Shown here piece after piece: positions 27,068 to 35,596 of a stretch of 64,000 nucleotides of DNA. Each line of letters starts with the position of its first letter. Within the stretch, counting starts at the first letter, position 1. The notes beneath the pieces were generated by a model that was given only the letters and a program-made list of their open reading frames with translations, had not been told where the DNA came from and searched no databases. Source of the DNA: Methylophaga sp. 42_25_T18 (lineage in GTDB: Bacteria; Pseudomonadota; Gammaproteobacteria; Nitrosococcales; Methylophagaceae); NCBI GenBank assembly GCA_002163085.1, contig MAAJ01000011.1, forward strand, positions 124,001 to 188,000, in the 5' to 3' direction. Made by a program: the position numbers and the translations under genes.

Positions 27068-28192
27068 TTAATTTATGCGATCAACAGAAAATTGTGGATC
27101 AGCAAACTCATCAATATCAACAGCTTGTTTTAATATGCCGCCTTCCACCGCTAGGTCCATAATTTGTTTTAAACCCGCTTTATCTATATTTAAATGCTGA
27201 TAGTTAATCACACGTAGCTCAGGATCTAAACTTGCAATAATGGCCTCACGCGTATGCGCTGGAATGTGTTTGCGAACAATGTTCACAATTTCTTCTAATT
27301 TATCACCGCCTTCATTTCGTGCTATTTCAATGTCTTCACCTGCCCGATGTATATAAGTCATCACCTCTTTAACGGCATCATGTTTATTCGCTATAGCCTT
27401 ATCTGTCGCTAAAGCAATGCATTCAACATGACCGTGACTCCATGGCATCACATCTTTTGAATACCAGCCTACATAGCCAAAACCACCGGTTTCCACCACA
27501 TCCGCCCAAGGTAAGGATTGCTCGAATGCAGCTGGAATAGCACGATTACTCTTGCTCTTGATAAATACGGGAGATTTAGGTGGTGCAACAGAAATGGCCA
27601 ACACCTCGGCGTTGTCATTCGGGGAAATGGTCATTGTTAGACCATGCTCCTTAAGATAACGATATAACACGACAGTATGCGTTGCTAATAAATGCGGCAT
27701 GCCAATTTCAGTAGCTCGACCTGTTTGTTGAAATACCTTTTTTAATGCATCTGCAACTTTACTATCTGGTTTACGATCTTTTCGTTCAGGTAATACTTGC
27801 ACCTCTTGATTTAGCAGATCATTAATCGCTAAGGCATTGCCATCACGATGCATCAGTCCTACCCAACGAAAATGTTGTTTTTCATTAAACATATCCATGG
27901 CCAACGGGCTCATCACATAAGCCATATCAACTTCGCCTGATTGGAAGTAAGCTCGCAGAAAGTCCCAATTTTTCATCTGCTCAATTTGGAAATCAGCATA
28001 CTGCATCTCACCGCGATATCGCTCATAGGCCACCAGCGCAGCGTAATGATCTGCCAAGGGAATATATAAAGCCTTGATCAGCTGTTTTTCTGAACTGGAG
28101 GGATGTGTTTCAGCAAGACTACTGAAACTGAAGATTGCCAATAACATGGCAAGATAGAACTGAACGGTGTTCCTGCTGGTAAGAGACATCAT
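27068..28192 (-). CDS. Orphan periplasmic NMT1/NrtA-like substrate-binding protein
   Basis: A 374-residue protein with a signal peptide (hydrophobic 11-26, cut after SLA). The body resembles the nitrate/sulfonate/thiamine-precursor binding family: IPLADHYAALVAYER, a QMKNWDFLRAYFQSGEVDMAYVMSPLA segment, and later VAPPKSPVFIKSK. No permease or ATPase gene accompanies it. Instead the next gene is a membrane sensor phosphatase. The most economical reading is that it delivers a ligand to that sensor's periplasmic domain. The ligand is unknown; nitrate, bicarbonate, taurine and similar oxyanions are all possible for the family. Confidence 0.8.
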   Translation of the reverse strand: MMSLTSRNTVQFYLAMLLAIFSFSSLAETHPSSSEKQLIKALYIPLADHYAALVAYERYRGEMQYADFQIEQMKNWDFLRAYFQSGEVDMAYVMSPLAMDMFNEKQHFRWVGLMHRDGNALAINDLLNQEVQVLPERKDRKPDSKVADALKKVFQQTGRATEIGMPHLLATHTVVLYRYLKEHGLTMTISPNDNAEVLAISVAPPKSPVFIKSKSNRAIPAAFEQSLPWADVVETGGFGYVGWYSKDVMPWSHGHVECIALATDKAIANKHDAVKEVMTYIHRAGEDIEIARNEGGDKLEEIVNIVRKHIPAHTREAIIASLDPELRVINYQHLNIDKAGLKQIMDLAVEGGILKQAVDIDEFADPQFSVDRIN

Positions 28193-28327
28193 TTTCTCCT
28201 AATTGCACAACCAGTTTATTCCATGACTAGATAGTAAGTGTGTGTATTGCTTAGGTCAAGCAAGGAGGATTTATACTACAAATACCTCAACAGAACATCG
28301 AGGTAGAAAACAGTGAATAAGCTAATT

Positions 28328-28356
28328 GCTCAACCTTGATTATCGCAAGGCTGAGC
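28328..28356. terminator. Hairpin just downstream of btuB
   Basis: An 11-bp stem GCTCAACCTTG/CAAGGCTGAGC with one mismatch and a 7-base loop lies 18 bases beyond the btuB stop. No strong T-run follows on the minus strand. Confidence 0.5.
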
Positions 28357-28373
28357 ATAAACTATTGAGATTT

Positions 28374-30212
28374 TTATTTAGGTTGATACAAGATAGTGAA
28401 CATAGCTACGCGATCTAAGCTGTTGTAACCATCATTTGTTTGATATTCCTTATCAAATAAGTTTGAAACATTGGCTTGTAATGACCAATCTTTTGCCACT
28501 TTATAAGATGCACGGATATCGACTAGCCCAAAGCCACCTAAACGATTGTTATTCGATTCGTCGTCATATCGGTGTCCACTTAACTTCCAGCTAGCACCTA
28601 ACGACCACTCATCCCACTGGTTATCAATATGGAGATTTGCCAGTCGTTTTGCTCGACCAGTTAAAGTTTTTCCCGTTTCTTCATCTTCAGGCTGTAAGAA
28701 ACTGGCATCAAATGCAATATCAGCACCTAACACATTTGTAGATACAGCAAACTCTATCCCTTTTATTTCTGCTTTACTTACATTTGAAGGTGTCCATTTA
28801 CCGTTTACTTTTTTCCAATCAATTAAGTTTTTAATTTTGGTTTTATAAACATTAATTCCCCAATCAAAACTAGCAGCACTACCATTAAGGGATAGTCCCC
28901 ATGATCTTGACTCTTCGGGTAGTATGCTGAGATTACCAACAGACGACCCAGTATCCGGCCAATATAAATCATTAAATGAAGGTGCTTTAAAGGCCGTGCC
29001 GTAGTTTGCGGTAATTTGCAGGTTTTCCTGCAACCAATAACCCCACTCTGCAGTACCAGTGTTATGAGTACCAAAGGATTCATTGTCATCATGACGAGCA
29101 CTAACTAACCAACTATTCTTATCCTGATTACCCTGCCAACTAAGAAATACTGCTTTGTTATCACGCGAGGTTTCAAGATAGTCTTTAGAACTATCCACAT
29201 AATCATTCTCATAATCTAATCCCAAGTTTAATGTGTGATTTGGGTTTAGCTCAACGGTATTGGTGATATTCACAAAACGATGGCGCGTATTAATCTCCGA
29301 AGAGGAAATATGATCTTTAAAGTCTTCTGACTTATCGCGTGATTCGCTTAATTGAAATGATAATAGCCAAGCATCATTAACTTGCCAGTTAGTATTAGCA
29401 CCTAACACTTGCTGTACGGACTCGCCATGGTAATCCGCACTAATCGAATAGCCATCATAGTCATTCTTACTCTCAGCTCTAAGAAAATTAGCGCCCACAC
29501 TAATGTCCTTTGTTAGCTTATGATTAATTTTGGCAGAAACACTCTTATTTCGATAACCATCATGGTCTGTATTTTTATCTTCGCGAGCATGAATACCATC
29601 AGTAGATTGATGGTTAAAACTTAAGTTATACGTTGTTGACTCATTACCACCACTCACGCCTACCGAAGCCTGTTTAGTATTGTGCGTACCAGAACTCACT
29701 TTGGCATAAGGCTTGATTCCTTGTTGACCTTGTCGCGTAAAAATTTGTATTACACCACCAATTGCCTCTGATCCATATATGCCTGAACGTGGCCCACGAA
29801 CAATTTCTACACGCTCAATTTGCTCAACAGGAAAATTTTGTATGCTTGTTTCACCTAAAGTAGCCGAATGCCATTTAACGCCATCAACCAAAAATAAGAC
29901 ATGACCAGAACTTGTACCACGCATATATAGGTCTGAAGATTTACCAGCACCTCCGTCAAAGCTCATATCAATACCAGGCTGACGAGATAATAAAGTCGGT
30001 AGGTCATTAATTTGTGATCGTTCAATATCGGCACGTGTAATAACAGTCGTAGCCGCCAATAAGTTATCAGATGGCATCCGATTTGTTGTCACTGTTAAAG
30101 TGTCGAAATGCTCTTCAGCAAACGTTGGCAAAGAAAAGGTTGAAGCTGCAATGGCAGCAAAAGTAAGACGTGCAGACGCACGCAAGGCTGAAAGCCCTTG
30201 TGAAGTTTTCAT
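28374..30212 (-). CDS. btuB: Vitamin B12 TonB-dependent outer-membrane receptor BtuB
   Basis: A 612-residue receptor, the size of E. coli BtuB. It has a signal peptide (cut after TFA), a TonB-box-like DTLTVTTNR, a plug domain (LPTLLSRQPGIDMSF, FLVDGVKWHSATLG, QIERVEIVRGPRSGIYGSEAIGGVIQI), a 22-strand barrel and a C-terminal aromatic-type ending. The ATG at 30212 has an AGGAGAAAG ribosome site; the frame continues upstream through the riboswitch to 30335, which cannot be coding. Expression is controlled by the cobalamin riboswitch and terminator directly upstream. Confidence 0.93.
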   Translation of the reverse strand: MKTSQGLSALRASARLTFAAIAASTFSLPTFAEEHFDTLTVTTNRMPSDNLLAATTVITRADIERSQINDLPTLLSRQPGIDMSFDGGAGKSSDLYMRGTSSGHVLFLVDGVKWHSATLGETSIQNFPVEQIERVEIVRGPRSGIYGSEAIGGVIQIFTRQGQQGIKPYAKVSSGTHNTKQASVGVSGGNESTTYNLSFNHQSTDGIHAREDKNTDHDGYRNKSVSAKINHKLTKDISVGANFLRAESKNDYDGYSISADYHGESVQQVLGANTNWQVNDAWLLSFQLSESRDKSEDFKDHISSSEINTRHRFVNITNTVELNPNHTLNLGLDYENDYVDSSKDYLETSRDNKAVFLSWQGNQDKNSWLVSARHDDNESFGTHNTGTAEWGYWLQENLQITANYGTAFKAPSFNDLYWPDTGSSVGNLSILPEESRSWGLSLNGSAASFDWGINVYKTKIKNLIDWKKVNGKWTPSNVSKAEIKGIEFAVSTNVLGADIAFDASFLQPEDEETGKTLTGRAKRLANLHIDNQWDEWSLGASWKLSGHRYDDESNNNRLGGFGLVDIRASYKVAKDWSLQANVSNLFDKEYQTNDGYNSLDRVAMFTILYQPK

Positions 30213-30251
30213 TCTTTCTCCTGAGGATACGCTCACCCGCGATCCAGGTAT

Positions 30252-30279
30252 AAAAAAAAGCAAACAATATCGTTTGCCA
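30252..30279 (-). terminator. Riboswitch-controlled intrinsic terminator in the btuB leader
   Basis: On the minus strand GCAAACGATATTGTTTGC is followed by eight T residues, between the cobalamin aptamer and the btuB start. It is the likely expression platform: termination when cobalamin binds. Confidence 0.8.
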
Positions 30280-30288
30280 TGAAACTTC

Positions 30289-30473
30289 AGGCAGGTTTCC
30301 GGACTCACGTTGTGGTTCTCACCAAACAAAATCACCTTCCCATGAATAAATCACAGTGGCTAACTGATTTGCTTTTCAACATTTACCGTTGCGGGGGCAG
30401 TGTTGGCATTGTCATTAAGTAATGTCGCACCAACTTCCCTTTTAACTCTAACTTTGTGTCAGAGCACCTGAAG
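30289..30473 (-). ncRNA. Cobalamin riboswitch upstream of btuB
   Basis: Read on the minus strand the leader shows the conserved blocks in order. These are AGGTGCTC near the 5' end, AAAGGGAAGTTGGTG, CACTGCCCCCGCAACGGTAA, the B12 box GCCACTGTG, ATGGGAAGG and GTGAGTCCGGAAACCTGCC. It is about 185 nt and begins a few bases after the predicted transcription start. Confidence 0.95.
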
Positions 30474-30482
30474 ATGGCGCGC

Positions 30483-30511
30483 ATATTATGATTCTTGATT
30501 AATTTAGTCAA
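30483..30511 (-). promoter_or_regulatory. Sigma-70 promoter for the btuB riboswitch transcript
   Basis: On the minus strand TTGACT, a 17-base spacer and TAATAT lie just ahead of the riboswitch, placing the transcription start near 30476. Confidence 0.7.
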
Positions 30512-30621
30512 CTAATAATTAGATATTAGGCAAGCATATCTACCTAGCTAAAAGCTATATTCCTACTAGATTTACACGAAATACTGGTTGTTAAAAAACA
30601 TTGGGGAACGACTGTAAGTAA

Positions 30622-30651
30622 TTGACTCTTTTAGTCAGGAAAATTTATCAT
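30622..30651 (+). promoter_or_regulatory. Sigma-70 promoter for the second cobalamin riboswitch transcript
   Basis: TTGACT at 30622-30627, an 18-base spacer and TATCAT at 30646-30651 place the start near 30658, directly ahead of the riboswitch. It diverges from the btuB promoter; the 110 bases between the two show no other feature that I recognise. Confidence 0.7.
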
Positions 30652-30661
30652 TGCCGCCTGC

Positions 30662-30857
30662 TTTAGGTGTTATCAGTGGTCAAAGCCGCTGATAATTAAA
30701 CGGGAAGCTGGTGAGTCTCTTTCAATATTAAGCGTGACAAATCCAACACTGCCCCCGCAACGGTAATCGAGAAAAATTAGTTCACATGCCACTGTGATTT
30801 TTCATGGGAAGGCGAACTAAATATAACTTTCTCGTAAGTCCGGAGACCGGCCTATTG
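30662..30857 (+). ncRNA. Cobalamin riboswitch upstream of the second TonB receptor and B12 operon
   Basis: The plus strand shows TTAGGTG at the 5' end, ACGGGAAGCTGGTGAG, CACTGCCCCCGCAACGGTAA, the B12 box GCCACTGTG, ATGGGAAGG and GTAAGTCCGGAGACCGGCC. No hairpin with a T-run lies before the next start. A short GCGC-loop-GCGC hairpin at about 30965-30980, close to the ribosome site, suggests translational rather than transcriptional control. Confidence 0.95.
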
Positions 30858-30992
30858 CATTACATAACCATATTGCGGTGGGCGATATCCAAGTTTTGAC
30901 GTCAGTTCTTTTGAGCTGCTATTTACTTGTTTTCTCCACCGTATATTGGCCCTTACCCTGAACTCGCGCGGGCTGGCGCATACGGAAAATTA

Positions 30993-32897
30993 ATGAAACC
31001 AAGTAAATACCTAGCAACTGCTATCTTAGCTTCTATAGCAAACACTGCTACTGCAGAATCCATCACTTTAGAGCCAGTACTGGTCTCGGCTACAAAAACT
31101 GAAACCACTGACGTCGAAGCAACCTATGCTTCAGAAGTTTATGATGCCAATGATATTGCATCATCTGGTGCTCAAGACATCTATGCATTTTTAAACCAAA
31201 ATACATCTGTTACCGTGCTGCCTTCTTTTGGTAACCAATATTCTCAAAAGCTGGATATGCGAGGCTTTGGTATCGGCGATGGTTATCAAAATATTGCAAT
31301 CACTGTTAATGGCCGTCGTCTTAACAATATTGATATGACACCAGCATTACTGACCTCAATCTCGCTCAATAATATTAAACGTATTGAAATCACCAAAGGT
31401 AGCGGTTCAGTCATCTATGGTGATAACGCTACCGCCGGCTCAATCCAAATTTATACCAAAGATGAAATCAATCACAATGTAGGTGTTGCATTTGGTAATG
31501 AAGGACAAAAAACAGCTTCATTTTCTACTGGTTATTCCCATGACTATTTCAACCTAGCCGTTTCTGGTGATCATTCTGAACTTGATGGCTTTAAAGATGA
31601 AGACCTCAGTGGCTTCACCAATGAGTCAAGTAACGCTAACACTCATGTTGCATTAGATGTTATGCCAACCGACAATCTAAAAGTGTCCATTGGGAAAGAT
31701 CACTCTACCATCGATACTCGCTACACTGGTTCAATGACGCTTGCCGAATATAAAGATAAGCCGGAACAAAATAGTGGCAATACCTATACTCAACAAAGAT
31801 ATCATACCGATACCGTATTCTTTGGTGCTGAGGCTGATATTACTGATCGTTTACAGGTTTCGTATAACCACTCGGATGAAGACAAAGTTTCTAATTTTGT
31901 AACCTTCTCAAGTGTGAGCGAATATGACTATAAAAGCGATGAGGTTTTGCTTAAATACAATGCAGAACAGTTCAATGTCATCACAGGTGCTCAGCGTTTT
32001 GACGGCGTAAGGTCCTCTTCAACTAACGAGACCACCAAAGAAAACACAGGCTACTTCATCCAAGGTGAATACTATTTTAATGATTTAACTGTGTCCCTTG
32101 GTGGACGAAAAGAATCCGTTGAATACGATTACTCATCAAGCTCATCTAACTTAAATGATGATCATGATTTATACGCCTATGATATCGGTTTCAACATGCG
32201 TTTCACCAATGAGCTGACCATGTTTTCCAACTTTAACAAGGCATTCCAAGCACCTGACATAGATCGTTTTTTCAAATTTGGTGGTGGATTTAACAGTTTC
32301 ATTGAACCTGCAAAAGTAAAAACGCTTAATGTCGGTATTAATTACGTCACACAAAATGACAAAACAAAACTAACCATCTTTCGAGCCGAGTTAGATAATG
32401 AAATTTTTTACAATGCGCCTACTGGTAGAAATACAAATATAGATGAGTCACATAAATATGGTGTTGAACTGCAAAATCGTCATAAGTTTAACGAACAATG
32501 GTTAACAACGCTGAACTATGCCTATACCCGCGCCATTATTGATAATGAAAATGAAGGTAACGGCAGTTATGACGGTAAAAACTTACCGGGTGTATCTCGT
32601 CACAATGTCACGGTAGCTTTGCATTACACACCAACGAATAGTTCAAACTTTGTGTTGTCTCATAATTATCGAAGTAAGGCCTATGCCTTGAATGATTTTG
32701 CCAATAACTTTTCGCAAAAGCAGCCTCATTATGAGTCAACTAATCTTGCTTACACCTTCAGCTATGACAAGTTAGTCTTATCTGCAAATGTAAATAATAT
32801 CTTTGATAAGAGTAATGGTCTCCAAGTCAGCAACGATAATATATATGCTGTCAATTTCTCTCGCAGCTTCACTGTGGGTGCAAAGTATAATTTTTAA
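30993..32897 (+). CDS. TonB-dependent receptor under cobalamin riboswitch control
   Basis: A 634-residue outer-membrane receptor. It has a signal peptide (cut after TATA), a TonB-box region LEPVLVSATKTE, a plug domain (YAFLNQNTSVTVLPSFGNQ, IAITVNGRRLNNIDMTPALL, RIEITKGSGSVIYGDNATAGSIQI) and a barrel ending in VGAKYNF, with the required terminal Phe. The ATG at 30993 is preceded by GGAAAA; the frame upstream to 30927 lies in the leader. The B12 riboswitch and the downstream btuM-cob genes point to a corrinoid or cobalt-chelate substrate. It is clearly different from the BtuB encoded across the divergent region. Confidence 0.87.
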   Translation: MKPSKYLATAILASIANTATAESITLEPVLVSATKTETTDVEATYASEVYDANDIASSGAQDIYAFLNQNTSVTVLPSFGNQYSQKLDMRGFGIGDGYQNIAITVNGRRLNNIDMTPALLTSISLNNIKRIEITKGSGSVIYGDNATAGSIQIYTKDEINHNVGVAFGNEGQKTASFSTGYSHDYFNLAVSGDHSELDGFKDEDLSGFTNESSNANTHVALDVMPTDNLKVSIGKDHSTIDTRYTGSMTLAEYKDKPEQNSGNTYTQQRYHTDTVFFGAEADITDRLQVSYNHSDEDKVSNFVTFSSVSEYDYKSDEVLLKYNAEQFNVITGAQRFDGVRSSSTNETTKENTGYFIQGEYYFNDLTVSLGGRKESVEYDYSSSSSNLNDDHDLYAYDIGFNMRFTNELTMFSNFNKAFQAPDIDRFFKFGGGFNSFIEPAKVKTLNVGINYVTQNDKTKLTIFRAELDNEIFYNAPTGRNTNIDESHKYGVELQNRHKFNEQWLTTLNYAYTRAIIDNENEGNGSYDGKNLPGVSRHNVTVALHYTPTNSSNFVLSHNYRSKAYALNDFANNFSQKQPHYESTNLAYTFSYDKLVLSANVNNIFDKSNGLQVSNDNIYAVNFSRSFTVGAKYNF

Positions 32898-32910
32898 TGA
32901 CGAATGAACA

Positions 32911-32940
32911 ATACGCTTACCATTAATTTGGTAAGCGTAT
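32911..32940. terminator. Perfect inverted repeat between the receptor gene and btuM
   Basis: ATACGCTTACC and GGTAAGCGTAT form a perfect 11-bp stem with an 8-base loop, 13 bases after the receptor stop. It lacks a good T-run, so it may only partly terminate or may protect the mRNA end. Confidence 0.5.
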
Positions 32941-33076
32941 ACCTCTTTCAAATATTAGAACTTATGCATCTCACCCAATCCCATTAACATGGCCATCAGT
33001 ACGCAGAAAAAAGTAGCTCAGAATCACTCTGTTGCTCTCTTACTTTTGTGCATTCCTGGCCACTCTGGAGACTTAA

Positions 33077-33658
33077 ATGCTTTCATTATCTAAACGCCAA
33101 CAATTTATTATTGGCTTATTATTAGTTGCCTTAATGGCCTTCACACGAGGTCATCACTTTTCCACAATCAATCACTTACCTAGTGCGACCTTAGCGGCGT
33201 TTTTTCTTGCTGGTCTCTACGTTTCATCTAAATGGTTGGTCCCACTATTATTTGTTGAAGCGGCTTTATTAGATTATGCCGCCATTACTTTTGGTGGTGT
33301 CAGTAGTTTTTGTGTTTCACCAGCCTATGTCATGTTGATTCCTGCTTATGGCTCCTTATGGCTTGCGGGTCATTGGTATGCCAAAAAATATCAATTTAAC
33401 TGGCACAGTTTGTTGCCGTTAAGTTTGTCGGTGGTGTTGGCAACAGCAATCAGCCAAGTATTCTCTGGTGGGGGATTCTACTTTTTCTCTGGTCGTTATA
33501 CACAACCGACATTGGCTGAATATGGCGAGCGTTTTGTTAACTACTTCCCTAGTGCATTAAGTAATATTGCCTTCTATCTTGCTTTAGCCGTGGCCTTTCA
33601 TGTTATTGCTGTATTAGCTGCTCGTGCGTCTTCAGTACATCAGGAAAACAAATCTTGA
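33077..33658 (+). CDS. btuM: Solitary ECF-type cobalamin transporter BtuM
   Basis: A 193-residue inner-membrane protein with about six helices. It resembles the proteobacterial BtuM family (HLPSATLAAFFLAGLYV, LLDYAAITFGGVSSFCVSPAYVMLIPAYGSLWLAG). Cys79 in the motif SSFCVSPAY corresponds to Cys80 of Thiobacillus denitrificans BtuM, which binds the cobalt of cobalamin and removes cyanide. BtuM is an S-component that works without the ECF ATPases, and none are found here. It has a TGGAG ribosome site and overlaps the cobB start, heading the intracellular B12 genes. Identification is from motif memory, not a search. Confidence 0.78.
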   Translation: MLSLSKRQQFIIGLLLVALMAFTRGHHFSTINHLPSATLAAFFLAGLYVSSKWLVPLLFVEAALLDYAAITFGGVSSFCVSPAYVMLIPAYGSLWLAGHWYAKKYQFNWHSLLPLSLSVVLATAISQVFSGGGFYFFSGRYTQPTLAEYGERFVNYFPSALSNIAFYLALAVAFHVIAVLAARASSVHQENKS

Positions 33659-34941
33659 ACCATGAATGTGCCGCGCTTGTTATTGCTGCACCCGCATCTG
33701 GTCAAGGGAAAACCACAGTAACAGCAACACTCGCGCGTTACTTTCGAAATCAAGGAAAACGGGTTCGTATTTTTAAAGCCGGACCTGACTTTCTTGATCC
33801 GATGATTTTAGAGCAAGCCTCTGGTCATGCTGTTTATCAGTTAGATCTGTGGATGGTGGGAGAAACAATCTGCCGCCAACTATTAGCTGAGGCAGCGGCG
33901 ACAGCAGATTTAATTCTGATTGAGGGGGTGATGGGCTTGTTTGATGGTGATCCATCTACTGCCGATCTGGCCACTACCTTTGGTATTCCGGTATTGGCTG
34001 TGATTGACGCCTCAGCAATGGCACAAACCTTTGCGGCTATCGCTTATGGCCTGACTAATTATCGTCAAGATGTACCCGTGGCGGGTGTATTTGCCAATCG
34101 CATTGGCAGTGAGCGTCATTATCAAATGTTAATCGATGCTCTACCCGATAATTTGACTTGTTATGGCGCTTTGTCTCGCCAAACTGATGCTGCCATACCG
34201 AGTCGTCATTTAGGTTTGGTGCAAGCCGAAGAAATTGATGATTTAGATCAGCGTTTAGCTACTTTAGCAGAACAATTAATCATTGAAGTCGATCTCACGT
34301 TGCCATCAATCAACTTTTCCCCTGCGGAGAAAAATGATGTCAGCCCATCATTTAATGGCCTCAAGATTGCTATTGCACGTGATGCTGCTTTTTCGTTTAT
34401 CTATCAAGCAAACCTTGATCTATTAAAAGATCTTGGTGCTGAACTGCGATTCTTTTCACCATTAACCGATGATGATCTGCCCGCAGCGGATAGTCTTTAC
34501 TTGCCGGGTGGTTACCCAGAGTTACATCTAGAAGCGCTGTCTAATAACAAGGCCATGCATAAAGCTATTAGACAACATTATGATGCAGGCAAACCGATCG
34601 TAGCTGAATGTGGCGGTATGCTGTATTTAACGGAATCTTTAACAGACAAAGACGGTGCTCAAGCAGAGATGATTGGTCTGCTTGATGGCCATACCGTGAT
34701 GCAAGCTCGTCTATCGGCCTTAGCACTGCAAGAAGTATCGCTCAACAATAAAAAGTTACGTGGCCATACCTACCATCACTCGTTGTTTAATACTTCTGCT
34801 CCGTCGGTTGCACATGCTACTAATCCTAATGCAGACCATACTAATGAGGCTGTTTATCAATCGGCTCGTCTCACCGCCAGCTATATTCACTTCTACTTGC
34901 CCTCTAACCCGGAAGCCACGGTAGAATTGTTTCAGCCATGA
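33655..34941 (+). CDS. cobB: Cobyrinate a,c-diamide synthase (CobB/CbiA)
   Basis: A 428-residue ATP- and glutamine-dependent amidotransferase that amidates side chains a and c of cobyrinate or hydrogenobyrinate. It has the N-terminal P-loop ASGQGKTTVT (about residue 14), GPDFLDPMILE, and the C-terminal glutaminase with nucleophile Cys in VAECGGMLYL. I use the TTG at 33655, overlapping the btuM stop, because it gives the family N-terminus (NHECAALVIAAPASGQG) and an AGGA lies nine bases upstream. Its stop overlaps the bluB ATG. Confidence 0.93.
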   Translation: MNHECAALVIAAPASGQGKTTVTATLARYFRNQGKRVRIFKAGPDFLDPMILEQASGHAVYQLDLWMVGETICRQLLAEAAATADLILIEGVMGLFDGDPSTADLATTFGIPVLAVIDASAMAQTFAAIAYGLTNYRQDVPVAGVFANRIGSERHYQMLIDALPDNLTCYGALSRQTDAAIPSRHLGLVQAEEIDDLDQRLATLAEQLIIEVDLTLPSINFSPAEKNDVSPSFNGLKIAIARDAAFSFIYQANLDLLKDLGAELRFFSPLTDDDLPAADSLYLPGGYPELHLEALSNNKAMHKAIRQHYDAGKPIVAECGGMLYLTESLTDKDGAQAEMIGLLDGHTVMQARLSALALQEVSLNNKKLRGHTYHHSLFNTSAPSVAHATNPNADHTNEAVYQSARLTASYIHFYLPSNPEATVELFQP

Positions 34942-35591
34942 CAACAAATAAACACCAATATAGCGAACAAGATCGTGCTGCCATTTATCGTGCTATTGGT
35001 GAGCGTCGAGATATGCGTCATTTTCGAAACGACCCTATCGATGCCGATCTGATGCAACGTTTGTTTCAAGCGGCTCATCAAGCACCCAGCGTTGGTTATA
35101 TGCAACCTTGGCGAATTATTCGCATAACAAAACCTGAACTCCGTACTGCGATACATAGCATTGTCGATGCTGAACGTATCAAAACGGCTGAAGCTTTAGC
35201 TGAACGGCAACAAGCATTTATGAAACTTAAAGTTGAAGGCATTAAAGAGTGTGGTGAGTTATTGGTCATGGCCTTGATGGATGGGCGTGAACAACATGTC
35301 TTTGGCCGCCGCACTATGCCTGAAATGGATCTTGCTTCTGTTTCCTGTGCTATACAAAACATGTGGTTAGCAGCAAGAGCTGAAGGCATCGGTATGGGCT
35401 GGGTATCGATGTTTGAACCTACTGAATTAGCGTCATTATTAGCGATGCCACAAGGTGCTAAACCCGTCGCCATTTTATGTTTGGGTCATGTGGATGAGTT
35501 TTATCCCGCACCCATGTTAGAACTTGAAGATTGGCGAAAAACAACCGATATCAATGAAGTAATATTCACCGATAATTGGGGTAAGGAGTAA
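34938..35591 (+). CDS. bluB: 5,6-dimethylbenzimidazole synthase BluB
   Basis: A 217-residue flavin-destroying enzyme of the nitroreductase fold. It converts reduced FMN and oxygen to DMB, the lower ligand of B12. Family marks are ERRDMRHFRNDPI, APSVGYMQPWRII, GRRTMPEMDLASV and AEGIGMGWVSMFEP. It starts with an ATGA overlap at the cobB stop. Its oxygen need fits an aerobic lifestyle and its position means the cluster makes its own lower ligand. Confidence 0.94.
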   Translation: MTTNKHQYSEQDRAAIYRAIGERRDMRHFRNDPIDADLMQRLFQAAHQAPSVGYMQPWRIIRITKPELRTAIHSIVDAERIKTAEALAERQQAFMKLKVEGIKECGELLVMALMDGREQHVFGRRTMPEMDLASVSCAIQNMWLAARAEGIGMGWVSMFEPTELASLLAMPQGAKPVAILCLGHVDEFYPAPMLELEDWRKTTDINEVIFTDNWGKE

Positions 35592-35596
35592 CGCTT

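Noticed and set aside
30213-30335. Open frame extending btuB upstream into the leader
   Set aside because: It reads through the conserved riboswitch and terminator. The downstream ATG at 30212 has a proper ribosome site and starts the signal peptide.
32989-33093. A 34-codon frame overlapping the btuM start
   Set aside because: It has no clear ribosome site, no family resemblance, and overlaps the strong btuM start in another frame. A leader peptide cannot be excluded.
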